A DNA stretch of 64,000 bases from DASRDS01 sp035570055 (GCA_035570055.1 DATMLM010000020.1:1-64000), one strand, 5' to 3'. Positions 8,033 through 17,963 are shown, counted from the first letter of the stretch. Notes: generated by a model not told the origin, from the sequence alone. Made by a program: numbers and translations.

Positions 8033-10449
8033 CCGCGCATCGCCCCCGCTGGCGGTACGCTGGCCGCGCGGGCGGCGGGAATCCAGCACGCGGCGAGCGT
8101 GACGGTCGCGAGAACGAGCGCGAGCGCGCCGAAGGTCATCGGATCGCGCGCGCTCACGCCGATGAGGAGACTGCGCAGCACACCGGTGACACCGAGCGAA
8201 AGGATGAAACCGATCGCCAGACCGGCGCCGGTGAGGATCATCCCCTCGCGCAGCACGCCGCGGAGGATGGCGCCGGACGTCGCGCCGATCGCCATGCGGA
8301 TGCCGATCTCGTGCCCGCGCTGGGCAACGGAGTATGCGACAACGCCGTAGAGGCCGATCAAGGCCTGGATGAGACCGAGGAGACCGATCGCGGTCGCCAA
8401 CGTCGCCGCGAGGCGAATCGGCGTAAAGGCGATGCCGCCGTCCAGGTGCTCCCGCATCGTCTTCATCGCGAACGGCGGGAGATTTGGATCGAGTGACGCG
8501 ACCAGGTCGCGCACCGGAGCGGCGAGCTGGCCCGGATCGCCGGTGGTGGCCAGTTGCAGGGCCATCTGCGCGCGATACCGTCGGGCGAATGGGACGTAGA
8601 GTATCGGACGCGGGCGCTCGCCGAGGAACATCGACATCACGGTTCGCGCCACCCCGACGACCGTGACCTCCGGGCCATCGGCGCGCAGTCGCATTCGCTG
8701 GCCGATCGCGTCGGCGCCGGGCCACAGACGAGCGGCCATCGCCGCATTGACGATCACGACGGAGGACAGCGTGTCATCGTGTGTCGTGAAGTCGCGGCCC
8801 TGCAGCAAGCCGATGCCCATCACGTCGAAGTATCCCGGCGTGACCGAGACCTCCTCGACGTGTGTGTGCCCTCGCTCGGCGGCGAGCGTCGGCAAGTCTG
8901 CGTAGACATCGCCGTCGTTGTGGCTGGTGCCGAGGGGGATCGTGCTGGCGAGCGCGGCCCCGCGAACCCCTGGGAGATCAGCCGCCCGCGCGAGGAGCGA
9001 CCGGTAAAAGGCCTTCCCGCGCGTGCTGTCGTAGCGCGCGAGCGTGACGTCCGTGCTGGCCATGAATGCGTGGTCCTGACGGAACCCGAGGTCGAGCAGA
9101 CGCGCGTGTTGCACACTGCGGAGAAAGAGTCCGGCCGCGACGAGCAACACGAACGAGACGGCGATCTGCGCGGCCACGAGACCGGCACGGAAGCGCTGGC
9201 GCGTGATGCCACCGGTGCCGCGCGCGCCAGCTCTGAGCGCGTCGCTCAACTGTGGATCAGAGGAGCGGAGCGAGGGCCCTGCTCCGCTCAGAATCGAGGC
9301 CAGGAGTACCGCGCCGGCGGTTATGGCGAGCACGCGCCAGTCCAACGAGACGCCGAGCTCGAGCGGCTCATTCGTCGAGAACTTGATCGAACTGAGCCAG
9401 TGGGCGGCGCCAAGCGCGAGCAAGGTACCAACCACTCCACCGCAGACGGCAATGACAACGCTCTCGGTCAACAACTGTTGGATGAGCCGCGCGCGGCTGG
9501 CGCCGAGCGCGGTGCGGACGGCGAGCTCCGTGCGGCGGCCGCTGACGCGCGCGAGCATCAACGAGGCGACGTTCGCGCAGGCGATGAGCAGGACGAGTGT
9601 CGTCAGCGCGATGAAGACCGCGGCCGCGCGCGGGAGCACACCCGAGACCGCAATGTCTGGCCGCGCCCTGAGCTCGCGCTCGATCACGAAGCGCTCGCCT
9701 TCGTTCTCGACCGGGTATTGATGCTGCAGTTGCTGCGCCAAGACATCCAAGGCGCTCCGTGCCGCGGGGAGCTCCACGCCCTCCCGCAGGCGGCCGATCA
9801 CCTTCCAGCCGCCGCCGGCGCGACGTTGGAGCAGGTCGGGCTCGTGGACTGACGCTGGCACCCAGGCGTCGGACACCACGATGGGCTGCGTCCCCAAGAA
9901 TTCGCGGGGGGCCACGCCGACAATCGTGAACGGGTTCCCGTCGATGATCATCGAGCGGCCGAGCACATTCGGCGCCCCATTGAAATCGCGCTGCCACGAG
10001 CGGTAGCTGAGCACGACCAACGGTGACCGCTGGAGCGCCTCCCGCGGCGTGAATGTGCGACCCAGGATGGGCCGAACGCCCAGCATGGTCCAGTAGTTGT
10101 CGGACACGGCGGTGACCTGGCGGAGATTGGTCTCCTCGCCAATCCGCACGCTGACGCCGTCGAAGTTCCACGCCGCGGCATCCGAGACAACGGATTGCAT
10201 GGATCGGATGTCGAGATAGTTCAGGTACGACATGTCGCCTGGCAAACCCACGCCGCTCGACAGCGAGGCGATCATCACGAGGTTGTCCGGCTGCGCCACG
10301 GGGAGCGGCCGGAAGAGCAGCGCGTTGACGACGGCGAACACGGTCGCGGTCGCGCCCGTACCGAGCGCCAGGCACAGGATGGCGGCCGTCGCGAACCCCG
10401 GCGACCGCCGGAGGGTGCGCACGGCGTGCCGGAGGTCGGTGGCAATCAT
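8029..10449 (-). CDS. ADOP-family FtsX/MacB-like permease (orphan, no ATPase)
   Basis: An 806-aa integral membrane protein. A first transmembrane helix (about 20-45, AAILCLALGTGATATVFAVV) precedes a MacB-type periplasmic core. Three FtsX helices then begin near residue 280, followed by a fourth helix, a second periplasmic domain and three terminal helices ending in the family motif AACWIPAARAA. This duplicated FtsX/MacB architecture without a nucleotide-binding domain is the ADOP family. No ATPase gene is nearby, so energy coupling is unknown. It follows the DUF5916 gene by 6 bp, so the two are one operon. Its role may be envelope efflux or mechanotransmission. Confidence 0.92.
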   Translation of the reverse strand: MIATDLRHAVRTLRRSPGFATAAILCLALGTGATATVFAVVNALLFRPLPVAQPDNLVMIASLSSGVGLPGDMSYLNYLDIRSMQSVVSDAAAWNFDGVSVRIGEETNLRQVTAVSDNYWTMLGVRPILGRTFTPREALQRSPLVVLSYRSWQRDFNGAPNVLGRSMIIDGNPFTIVGVAPREFLGTQPIVVSDAWVPASVHEPDLLQRRAGGGWKVIGRLREGVELPAARSALDVLAQQLQHQYPVENEGERFVIERELRARPDIAVSGVLPRAAAVFIALTTLVLLIACANVASLMLARVSGRRTELAVRTALGASRARLIQQLLTESVVIAVCGGVVGTLLALGAAHWLSSIKFSTNEPLELGVSLDWRVLAITAGAVLLASILSGAGPSLRSSDPQLSDALRAGARGTGGITRQRFRAGLVAAQIAVSFVLLVAAGLFLRSVQHARLLDLGFRQDHAFMASTDVTLARYDSTRGKAFYRSLLARAADLPGVRGAALASTIPLGTSHNDGDVYADLPTLAAERGHTHVEEVSVTPGYFDVMGIGLLQGRDFTTHDDTLSSVVIVNAAMAARLWPGADAIGQRMRLRADGPEVTVVGVARTVMSMFLGERPRPILYVPFARRYRAQMALQLATTGDPGQLAAPVRDLVASLDPNLPPFAMKTMREHLDGGIAFTPIRLAATLATAIGLLGLIQALIGLYGVVAYSVAQRGHEIGIRMAIGATSGAILRGVLREGMILTGAGLAIGFILSLGVTGVLRSLLIGVSARDPMTFGALALVLATVTLAACWIPAARAASVPPAGAMRG

Positions 10450-10455
10450 GCCGAC

Positions 10456-12807
10456 CTATACGCGGAACAGGTAGCTGAGTTTCAGGAAAAAGCTGTCCGC
10501 CTGGCGCCGGAGACCCGTGAAGTGGAGCGCCAAGGGCTCGTACGAATCGTTGCCGTACCCCAAGAACGCGACAGTGCCGGGGAGCGGTTGATAGGAGAAG
10601 AGGAACGAGCCCTCGAGCACGTTGCTGGTCGCGGCTGAGGCCCGGGAGATGATGCCGGTTGTTGCGCTCTTGATGAAAATCGGAAGCTCGGACCGGGAGT
10701 CATCGCGAAGGCTGTCCTGATACTGGGCGTCGTATTGGCCGACGAGGCGAACGAAAATCGCTCGCGTGATCTGATACTCGGCGTCGAGACGGGGGATGAG
10801 GGTCCGGCCGACCGTCGAGCCGTCATCGTGCCGGTGATAGAAAATGCCGTTGTACGTCGCGTTGACTCGCATCTGCTGCGTGGGTTGCCAGGTCAGGGTG
10901 ACCTGCGGCAGATCCACGTCGGCCGATGCCCACTCGAAGAAGTTCTCGTCGCGGCCCCAGACGTACACGAGACTCGCCGAGAAGTGGGCGAATTGGGGCG
11001 TTGTCAGGTTGACGACGTAGTCGGTGTTCGGGATGTCCTGCTGGTGCGGGAATGGGAGATAGGTCGTGTCGGTGCCTTGGATCCTCCCGAGATAGTACGT
11101 CGAATACAGCGTCGGGTCGTAGCCATAGTGCTCGAGATAGATCGCGCCGCCCACGACCCAACCGCCGTGGACCGTGGCGGTCACGTTGAATTGGTAGCGC
11201 TGATCTTCGGCGCGATGGAAGTCGGTCAGGTTGCGACCCGCCCACGTGTCGGAGATGCGGAAGTCGCCGCCATAGGTCTCGATGAAGCTCCCCGGACTGT
11301 CGTACAGCGTGATGCGGTGGTCGAGCGAGACGCTGCCGACGCCGGCGCGGGAGATGAATCCGCTCGCGGCCACGAACTGCGGGTCGACCTGCCGCACGAG
11401 ATAGTCGAGGCCGAAGGTGCGCCCCGCGCGCATGAAGCGGGCGTACCACAGGGGGCCGGCGCTGCTCCCGGTTCCGCCGCTATCGCGCGTGATGCTCGAC
11501 GCGCCCTGCATCTGCAGGCTATAGACCTTGGCGAACGCGAATCGCGCGTCGAGGCTCGCCAGGCGGTTGAAGGCGCCGCCCTGCTCCTTGTCGGTGAGTG
11601 CGGCGCCGATCTGGGAGGCCGAGCCGATGTCGGTCCACGTACGGAGGACGTTGAAGATCGGGTGGCCGGCGCCGGTCGCCGAGGAGTCTTCCTGGTCCTG
11701 GGCGCCCAAGTAGGCCACGGTGACGTCGCCGAGCTTGCCCGTGAGCTTCGTGGCCGCGATCGGCTCCTCGATCTGGCGCGTGTAGATCAGGTTGTTCGGC
11801 GTGTTGAATTGCTCGAGGCCATCGAGGAAGAAGGGGCGTTTCTCGGGATACGAGACCGCGTAGCGCGGATCGAGCTGGAGCTTCGTTGCGTCGGACTCGA
11901 CCTCGGCGAAATCCGGCCGGTACGTGCCGTTCAGCGTCAGGTTGTTCGTGATGCCCCAGCGAATGTTGCCGCCGAACTCGGGGCGCTCGACGCCATAGCG
12001 CCACGGGCGCGGGGCGGCGCTGTCGCCGTTTGCTTTTTGCGTGACGAACGGGTTCAAGTCGAGGACCAGGCCGCGATAGAGCTGGCTGAGTCCCACGAGT
12101 GTGCCGGACTGCGCGAGGAACGAGGCGGCGGCGATCTTCGTCGGGACCCAACTCTGTTCATGCCCCGAGTGTTGCACTTTCCGGATGATATTCAGGCCCC
12201 AGTCTTGGATGTCAGCCTGTTGATACTTGATGCTGCGGAATGGGATGCGGATCACCGTCTCGTACCCGGTGGTCGTGACGTGACCCTTGGATTCGTACAC
12301 GAAATCCGGGTTGAGATCCGTGGTCGGGCGGCCCGTCTGGGTGTTGCTCGTGCTGAACCCGCGACCCGTTCTCACCCCCTCGGTAATCGTTCCGTCCTCC
12401 TGAATGCCAAGCGGATTGACGGCGAACACCAACGCTTGGCGAGAGTGAAGAAACGGACTGAGAATGATCTGGATGTTGTCATCGGCGTCGATCTTGTCGC
12501 GATCGGCGAGCTTGTAGTGCACGCTCCCGTGTGGCTCGAACGCGCGGATGCCGAAGTAGATCGCGCGGTGCGAGTACCACACGAGCACTTCGGTCGAGTC
12601 CTCGGCCGGCAGCCCGTCAACGGGTGTGTACTCGGAGAACCCCGTGAGGACGGCGGCCTGCTGCCAGACCGGATCGTCGAGCGTGCCGTCCATCGTGGGT
12701 GCGGCATCGATGCGCGGAATGTTCACGCGGGTCTGGCCGGCGCGGCCGCTGTAAATAATGCCGGCCGTTGTCAACGCGAGCAGAAATGGATTTGCCACGT
12801 CTGGCAA
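10456..12807 (-). CDS. DUF5916 protein: CBM9-like domain plus outer-membrane barrel
   Basis: About 783 aa. A signal-like N-terminus is followed by a CBM9/DOMON-like domain (IDAAPTMDGTLDDPVWQQA, about 30-200). A long beta-rich region with alternating Tyr/Phe strands follows, typical of DUF5916 outer-membrane proteins, and it ends FLKLSYLFRV as porin-like barrels do. No ATG start exists: TTG 12807 or GTG 12798 must be used. A short inverted repeat (CCACGT/ACGTGG, 12795-12812) covers the start, which may affect initiation. It is first gene of an operon with the ADOP permease. It may bind or import glycans; the substrate is unknown. Confidence 0.85.
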   Translation of the reverse strand: MPDVANPFLLALTTAGIIYSGRAGQTRVNIPRIDAAPTMDGTLDDPVWQQAAVLTGFSEYTPVDGLPAEDSTEVLVWYSHRAIYFGIRAFEPHGSVHYKLADRDKIDADDNIQIILSPFLHSRQALVFAVNPLGIQEDGTITEGVRTGRGFSTSNTQTGRPTTDLNPDFVYESKGHVTTTGYETVIRIPFRSIKYQQADIQDWGLNIIRKVQHSGHEQSWVPTKIAAASFLAQSGTLVGLSQLYRGLVLDLNPFVTQKANGDSAAPRPWRYGVERPEFGGNIRWGITNNLTLNGTYRPDFAEVESDATKLQLDPRYAVSYPEKRPFFLDGLEQFNTPNNLIYTRQIEEPIAATKLTGKLGDVTVAYLGAQDQEDSSATGAGHPIFNVLRTWTDIGSASQIGAALTDKEQGGAFNRLASLDARFAFAKVYSLQMQGASSITRDSGGTGSSAGPLWYARFMRAGRTFGLDYLVRQVDPQFVAASGFISRAGVGSVSLDHRITLYDSPGSFIETYGGDFRISDTWAGRNLTDFHRAEDQRYQFNVTATVHGGWVVGGAIYLEHYGYDPTLYSTYYLGRIQGTDTTYLPFPHQQDIPNTDYVVNLTTPQFAHFSASLVYVWGRDENFFEWASADVDLPQVTLTWQPTQQMRVNATYNGIFYHRHDDGSTVGRTLIPRLDAEYQITRAIFVRLVGQYDAQYQDSLRDDSRSELPIFIKSATTGIISRASAATSNVLEGSFLFSYQPLPGTVAFLGYGNDSYEPLALHFTGLRRQADSFFLKLSYLFRV

Positions 12808-12845
12808 CGTGGGGACGTGGCGCGTAGAACGCCATATGTGCTAGA

Positions 12846-13661
12846 ATGTTTGCCATGACTCGCATGCACACAGCTGGCGCCGTCGGCATACTGGCGTTTG
12901 TCATGGGGACGAGCCATACCGCGCTTGCCCAGGGTCGGCCGTTCGCGTTCACGGTGCCCTTCCCCGATGCGTCACCGCTCATCGTCGCCCGCTATGACGC
13001 AGGATACGGCGAACGGACGTTCGAGCCGCTGTCGGGTGATCGCGTCGAGCAGGCGGCCGAGGTCGACCTCACGGTCGGCCGGCTCATGGTGCTGGCCAGC
13101 TCCGGTGTCGCGATCAACGGACCGTCGCCAGTCCGAGGACTGGGGCAACTCGAGGCCATGGTCGACGCGATTCGTGTCGCGGGATGGCACATTGCGGTGA
13201 GCGGCGGGGTCCGTCGGGGATTCGACGGGAGCACGGCGCTCTTGAGCCGACTCGGCGTGAGCCATACGACGCCGACGTGGTCGTTGGCGTTCAACGCGAT
13301 GGTCGGCCACACGGTCGCCGGTGGCGACGACGACGATCACGATGCGGAGGACTATTACGCTTCACTCGGCGCGACGGCGCGGATCACCTCCGTCATCAGC
13401 GTCGGCGTCGAGACCGTGGCGTCGGATCTCGAGGGGCTGTGGCAGACGCACGAGGCCGAGGGGGGCGAGACGGTGTTCGCGGGCCCGCTCGTGTCGATCG
13501 GACTTCCGGGGCACGTCGTGCGGCTCACGTTGAGCGGCGGACCTGTCGTGCGGACAACGGGTAATGGCGTCCCCGCTTACGGGGCCGCACCCGGTGTGCC
13601 GGGGACGCCGGTGCCGCGCATGGGGTACATGCTCCGTTCCGCGTTGAGCCTGGGGCTCTGA
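12846..13661 (+). CDS. Exported beta-rich hypothetical protein
   Basis: Up to 271 aa. In-frame ATGs occur at 12846, 12855 and 12864, and all leave a good signal peptide ending HTALAQG. The mature protein alternates hydrophobic and polar residues over short strands separated by Gly/Asp turns and ends MLRSALSLGL. This fits a small outer-membrane beta-barrel. An acidic/His cluster (GGDDDDHDAED) near residue 160 could bind cations in a loop. No family is recognised. It is divergent from the DUF5916 gene with 38 bp between. Confidence 0.7.
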   Translation: MFAMTRMHTAGAVGILAFVMGTSHTALAQGRPFAFTVPFPDASPLIVARYDAGYGERTFEPLSGDRVEQAAEVDLTVGRLMVLASSGVAINGPSPVRGLGQLEAMVDAIRVAGWHIAVSGGVRRGFDGSTALLSRLGVSHTTPTWSLAFNAMVGHTVAGGDDDDHDAEDYYASLGATARITSVISVGVETVASDLEGLWQTHEAEGGETVFAGPLVSIGLPGHVVRLTLSGGPVVRTTGNGVPAYGAAPGVPGTPVPRMGYMLRSALSLGL

Positions 13662-13665
13662 CGCG

Positions 13666-14967
13666 CTACCAGCGAGCCGCGAGGAGTCGCTGCCGCGCGG
13701 CGATGTCGACGAGCACGCCGCGAACAATGACCGCGTGAATGCGCCGGGTGTTGGCGATGTCGTCGAGCGGGTTCGCGTCGAGGACCACGAGGTCCGCGAC
13801 CTTCCCCGGCGCGATCGTGCCGAGCGAGTCGGTGGCGTGGAGAAAGCGTGCAGGGCTGATCGTGGCCGCTTGCAAAGCGGCGAGGGGCGTCAGGCCGGCC
13901 TGGACGAACAGCGCCAGCTCGTCGTGGACGCTCGAGCCCCAATAGACCCAAGGGTTGCTGACATCCGTCCCGACGAGCAACGGGACACCCGCCCGGGACA
14001 TCGCGCCAACGATCTCGATCTCGTGCTGAAAGAGTGATCGATTGCGGGCCACGTCTTCCTGGTCCATGAGCTGCGCGTAGCGCCGCGAGATCGACAACCA
14101 CCAGGCCGTGTCGGCGGGTGCCATGTATCGCATCCGGGCGTCGTGCGTGACCGTCATGTCTTGATGGAGCCACACACCGCGCAGGACCGTCAGCGTCGGG
14201 CATTGCCAGGTGCCCCGCCCGGCGAGCCGTCGCAGCAACGGTTGGCACGCGTCGAGGCTAAATGAGCCGTTGAGCATCGCCAGCCGGGGGCGCACTCCGG
14301 AATGCTGATGGGCAATTTCCGGCGCGCGAGTCGAGCAGACGTCCAAGAACTTGATCAGATGCTCCATGCTGGCCTGCCCGGCCGCCGATGCGTCATCGAG
14401 CGAAACAGAGTCGGGCACGTGGCCGGCAAACGAGATGCCGCGACGCTTGGACTCGTCGGCGATCGCGAGAAACGATTCCCGCGACAGCCCACTATAGACC
14501 TTGATGAAGTCGGCGCCGCGAGCGATGGCGGTATCGACGGCCGCGCGGCCCTCATCCGGGTTCGCGATCGCGATATCCTGCTTCCACCGGCGGACCATCG
14601 CGGCCGTCGCGCCGTGCATGGGATCATAGGTCGTATCCTGGTCGGCGCACGCGCTGTCGCAGTCGCCATCCATGTCGCGGATGCCGGTCACGCCATTGGC
14701 GATGTACAGCGGGAATGCGATCGTGCGCACGTACCGGTCGTACTGGAGGTGCGAGTGCATGTCCCAGAGACCCGGGATCACGAACTTCCCCGTGCCATCC
14801 AGAATGCGTGTGTGTGACGGCAGCCGAACGTCGCCTACCGCCGAGATACGCCCGTTGGAGACGAGGACCGTTGCGTTCGGATGGGATGTGCCGGTGGCGA
14901 CGTCGACGACCGTGACGTGCGTGATCGCCAACTGCGCGAGTACGGCAAGAGCCGGGGCTGCGAGCAT
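13666..14967 (-). CDS. Exported amidohydrolase-family protein
   Basis: A 433-aa metal-dependent hydrolase with an N-terminal hydrophobic signal. The fold markers are present: GTGKFVIPGLWDMHSHLQ with metal ligands His71 and His73, a later His in FAGHVPD, and LLVGTDV near the end, where the conserved Asp sits. The C-terminal PGKVADLVVLDANPLDD is the classic amidohydrolase composite-domain motif. It resembles imidazolonepropionase- or prolidase-type periplasmic enzymes; the substrate is unknown. It lies 19 bp downstream of the ADOP gene of the PadR operon, so co-transcription is likely. Confidence 0.9.
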   Translation of the reverse strand: MLAAPALAVLAQLAITHVTVVDVATGTSHPNATVLVSNGRISAVGDVRLPSHTRILDGTGKFVIPGLWDMHSHLQYDRYVRTIAFPLYIANGVTGIRDMDGDCDSACADQDTTYDPMHGATAAMVRRWKQDIAIANPDEGRAAVDTAIARGADFIKVYSGLSRESFLAIADESKRRGISFAGHVPDSVSLDDASAAGQASMEHLIKFLDVCSTRAPEIAHQHSGVRPRLAMLNGSFSLDACQPLLRRLAGRGTWQCPTLTVLRGVWLHQDMTVTHDARMRYMAPADTAWWLSISRRYAQLMDQEDVARNRSLFQHEIEIVGAMSRAGVPLLVGTDVSNPWVYWGSSVHDELALFVQAGLTPLAALQAATISPARFLHATDSLGTIAPGKVADLVVLDANPLDDIANTRRIHAVIVRGVLVDIAARQRLLAARW

Positions 14968-14986
14968 GCCCCAGATCTACGGCGGG

Positions 14987-17572
14987 CTAGTCGAGGCGCA
15001 AGGCTGTGACCGGAGCGACCGCCGCGGCGCGACGGGCTGGGAGCCATGACGCGGTCAACGCGACCACGAGCAAGACCAGCGTGACCGCGGCTAGTGTGAG
15101 CGGGTCGGTGGCTCTGACATCGAACAATGCGCTGGCGAGCGCTCGCGTCGACCAGACGGTGAGCGCAAGACCAATTCCGGCGCCAATGAGCGCGTGTCCC
15201 ATGCCGCGCCAGACGAACATGTTCGTGACGGCGCTGGCGCGCGCGCCGAGGGCCATGCGCACGCCGATCTCGCGGCGGCGGGTGCTGACGTTGTACGAGA
15301 GGAGGCCGAATACGCCGACCGCGGCGAGGATGAGCGCGGCCCCGGCGAACCCGCCGAGGAGGATCGCCCAGTGCCGTGGCTGCATGACGGACTCGTAGAC
15401 CCGATCCTCGAGCGCCGTTGCCTGGTCGAGCGGCACGCCCGCGTCGATCGTCCGCAGCGCCGCGACGATACGGCGCGCCGCCTCAGCGGGTGGACCGGCG
15501 GTTCGCGCGACCACGTTCATCTGCCGCGGCCAGTCCTGCGGGGGTGGGACGTACATGGCATCGGCAGGCTCGTCGAGTCCCAGGATCTTGATATCGCCGA
15601 CCACACCGATGATCGTGGCCGGCGTGCATGTCGTGCACCCGCCATCGCGCAATTTCTGCCCGACGGCCCGACCGTCGGGATAGTAGCGATTCGCCCACGC
15701 GTGGCTGACGATGATCACGTCTGGAACCGACGCGTTGTCAGCCGGCGTGAAGAGGCGTCCTTCGAGGAGCGGGACATGGAGCGTTCGAAAGTATTCGGAC
15801 GTCGCGGCGATCCACGGCGACACGGGTTGCGCGCCCGTTGGCACGGCGGGCCGATCGATGAGCTCGAAGTTGTTCATGTTGAGGTCGGTCTCGCGCGGGG
15901 GCACGACCGAGGTCAATCCGGCATCGACGACACCCGGGACGTCGCGCACGAGCGGCATCGCGCGCGTCCAGTACGCGGCCACCACGGTATCGTTGCCGTA
16001 CCGCGCCACCGGCAAAGACACGCGCACGGTGACCAAGCCTCGAGGGTCGAACCCGGGCTGCACGCGCAGCAGCCGCACGAAGCTGTTGAGCAGCAGGCCA
16101 GCCCCCGCGAGCAACGGCAGCGTCAGCGCGAACTGGGCGATGACGAACCCGGCGCGAGCCGCGTGTGCGCCTCGGGCGGCGCCGACCACGCGAGTGCCCG
16201 CGTCGTGTCCGCCCGACAGGACAAAAACGGGCGCGGCGCCTACGATCAGTCCGACGACGATCGCGATGACGACCGCAAAGCCCAGCATCGCGCCATCCGG
16301 CTTCGCTTGCGCGAGCCGCGGCACGTAGGGGCCGATGGCGATCAGGACGCGGAGACCGAGTACGCCCACCACCAGTCCGGCGATCGCGCCGGCTCCGGCC
16401 ATGAGCAGGCTCTCGGTGACCAGCAGGCGCGCGATGCGCGCGCGGGTGCCGCCGAGCATCGCGCGGACCGTGAGCTCGCGCTCGCGATTCGTGGCGCGGA
16501 CGAGGGCGAGGCTGGCGACGTTGGCGACCGCGACGAGCAGCACCAGCGCGACGGCGCCCCCGAACACGCCGAGCGTCTTGCTCGCATCACCGAGGACTCG
16601 CTCGCGCAGGGGCAATGGAGCGACGCGCGCCGATCGATCCTGGAAGCTCGCCGCCCATAGCGGGAAGAGGCGTTGGCTGACACCAGCGAGATCGCGCGTG
16701 GCCGCATCGAGGGTCACGCCGTTTGCCAAACGCGCGATGCCGATCAGAAAGAACGGGCCTCGCCGCGTCGGCGGTTTGAGCTGGAGCGCCGGCCAGATGT
16801 CGCCGGAGAGACGGCCGAGCCTCGTGACGCCTGGCGGCAGAACGCCGACGATCGTGTGCGGGATGCCATCGAGGGTGATCGAAGCTCCGAGCCCTGCTTG
16901 CGCGGCGAAGCGGGCGCTGACGACTGCGACCGGTGGCGCGCCGACGCGCTCATCGGACGGCTCGATGACTCGTCCCTTCGCTGCCTGCACGTCGAGGGCG
17001 CGAAACACGCCGGCGGTGACGTAGCCCAACGGCTGGCGTACGGCATCGGCCCCGCCGACTTGGACCGCGACGTCGTTCGGTGTCTCGGCACCCACGGCCG
17101 AGAAACTGTGTTGTCCCGCTTCCAAGGCCCGATAGTCGACGACCGACATGTGCCACGAGTTCGCCATCGCGTTCCACATGTCGACTTCGACGAGTTGCTC
17201 ATCGTGGGGATAGGGGAGCCGGGACAACAGCACGGCGTTGATCGCGCCGAAGACCGTCGTCGATGCGCCGATCCCGAGCGCCAGAACGAGAACCGACGAG
17301 ATCGTGAACGCCGGACTCTTGATCAGCGCCCGGGCGGCGTAGCGGACGTCGCGCAACGATTCTTCGAGCCAGCGGACACCACGGGCGTCGCGGTGGGCTT
17401 CCTTGTAGCGCTCCACGCCACCGAAGGCCACCAGCGCTTCGCGCTTGGCCGTCTCCGGCGAGAGTCCGCGCGACCGGAGCTCCTCGGACTCCATCTCGAT
17501 ATGGAGGCGCATCTCTTCGTCGACTTCGCGGTCGAGGCGCTTCTTCTGAAAAAAGGCGCGCCAGCGGCTCAT
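14987..17572 (-). CDS. ADOP-family permease with N-terminal cytoplasmic prefix domain
   Basis: An 861-aa orphan FtsX/MacB-like permease. Unlike the permease at 8029, it begins with an 80-residue charged prefix (LDREVDEEMRLHIEMESEEL). That is the ADOP permease-prefix domain that precedes the first helix (FTISSVLVLALGIGASTTVF). Two MacB-like periplasmic domains and the FtsX helices follow, ending SWLPARRAAAVAPV. The ATG at 17572 overlaps the PadR stop in an ATGA, indicating translational coupling. PadR probably represses the whole unit, including the amidohydrolase downstream. No ATPase is encoded nearby. Confidence 0.93.
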   Translation of the reverse strand: MSRWRAFFQKKRLDREVDEEMRLHIEMESEELRSRGLSPETAKREALVAFGGVERYKEAHRDARGVRWLEESLRDVRYAARALIKSPAFTISSVLVLALGIGASTTVFGAINAVLLSRLPYPHDEQLVEVDMWNAMANSWHMSVVDYRALEAGQHSFSAVGAETPNDVAVQVGGADAVRQPLGYVTAGVFRALDVQAAKGRVIEPSDERVGAPPVAVVSARFAAQAGLGASITLDGIPHTIVGVLPPGVTRLGRLSGDIWPALQLKPPTRRGPFFLIGIARLANGVTLDAATRDLAGVSQRLFPLWAASFQDRSARVAPLPLRERVLGDASKTLGVFGGAVALVLLVAVANVASLALVRATNRERELTVRAMLGGTRARIARLLVTESLLMAGAGAIAGLVVGVLGLRVLIAIGPYVPRLAQAKPDGAMLGFAVVIAIVVGLIVGAAPVFVLSGGHDAGTRVVGAARGAHAARAGFVIAQFALTLPLLAGAGLLLNSFVRLLRVQPGFDPRGLVTVRVSLPVARYGNDTVVAAYWTRAMPLVRDVPGVVDAGLTSVVPPRETDLNMNNFELIDRPAVPTGAQPVSPWIAATSEYFRTLHVPLLEGRLFTPADNASVPDVIIVSHAWANRYYPDGRAVGQKLRDGGCTTCTPATIIGVVGDIKILGLDEPADAMYVPPPQDWPRQMNVVARTAGPPAEAARRIVAALRTIDAGVPLDQATALEDRVYESVMQPRHWAILLGGFAGAALILAAVGVFGLLSYNVSTRRREIGVRMALGARASAVTNMFVWRGMGHALIGAGIGLALTVWSTRALASALFDVRATDPLTLAAVTLVLLVVALTASWLPARRAAAVAPVTALRLD

Positions 17573-17886
17573 GACGCGCCCAGCACTTGTTCGACTGCCG
17601 ACGCGAAGAGGCGCCACTGGGTGCGCTCGGCCGCGAATTGCTTTCGGCCGGCCGGCGTCAGGCTATAGAATTTCGCACGGCGGCCTTCGGGACTGTGGCG
17701 CCACTCGGCCGCGATCCAGCCTCGTTCCTCCAACCGATAGAGCGCCGGGTAGAGACTGCCCTGGCCGACCGCTAATGCGTCGTCGGAGAGCTGGCGCAGG
17801 CGCTTCGAGATGCCCCAACCGTGCAGGGGCCCGAGCACCAGCGTTTTGAGCACGAGTAGATCCAAGGTTCCCTGGAGCAAATCCAT
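17569..17886 (-). CDS. PadR-family transcriptional regulator
   Basis: A 105-aa winged-helix repressor. The PadR N-terminal domain fills the protein: LLQGTLDLLVLKTL, then QGSLYPALYRLEERGWI, the recognition helix and wing, and AEWRHSPEGRRAKFYSLTPAGRKQ. It lacks a long C-terminal effector domain, as usual for PadR proteins paired with ADOP permeases. It is first gene of the operon and overlaps the permease by 4 bp. A perfect palindrome 11 bp upstream of its ATG suggests autoregulation. Confidence 0.95.
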   Translation of the reverse strand: MDLLQGTLDLLVLKTLVLGPLHGWGISKRLRQLSDDALAVGQGSLYPALYRLEERGWIAAEWRHSPEGRRAKFYSLTPAGRKQFAAERTQWRLFASAVEQVLGAS

Positions 17887-17896
17887 GCCTAGATAC

Positions 17897-17914
17897 TCGA
17901 CAACGTATTGTCGA
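17897..17914. promoter_or_regulatory. Palindromic operator upstream of padR
   Basis: TCGACAACGTATTGTCGA has perfect 7-bp arms (TCGACAA/TTGTCGA) around a CGTA centre. It lies 11 bp upstream of the PadR start codon, where a PadR dimer would block transcription of the PadR-ADOP-amidohydrolase unit. Assignment rests on symmetry and position. Confidence 0.6.
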
Positions 17915-17941
17915 ATGTCAAGGCATCACGGCGACTCTCCT

Positions 17942-17963
17942 CACTACTGTGATCGTAGTAGTG
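17942..17963. repeat. Inverted repeat between LamG and padR genes
   Basis: Arms CACTACT and AGTAGTG flank 8 bp. It lies just past the 3' end of the minus-strand LamG gene and upstream of padR. It could be a terminator for the LamG gene (no clear T-run) or a second regulatory site. I cannot decide from sequence. Confidence 0.35.
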
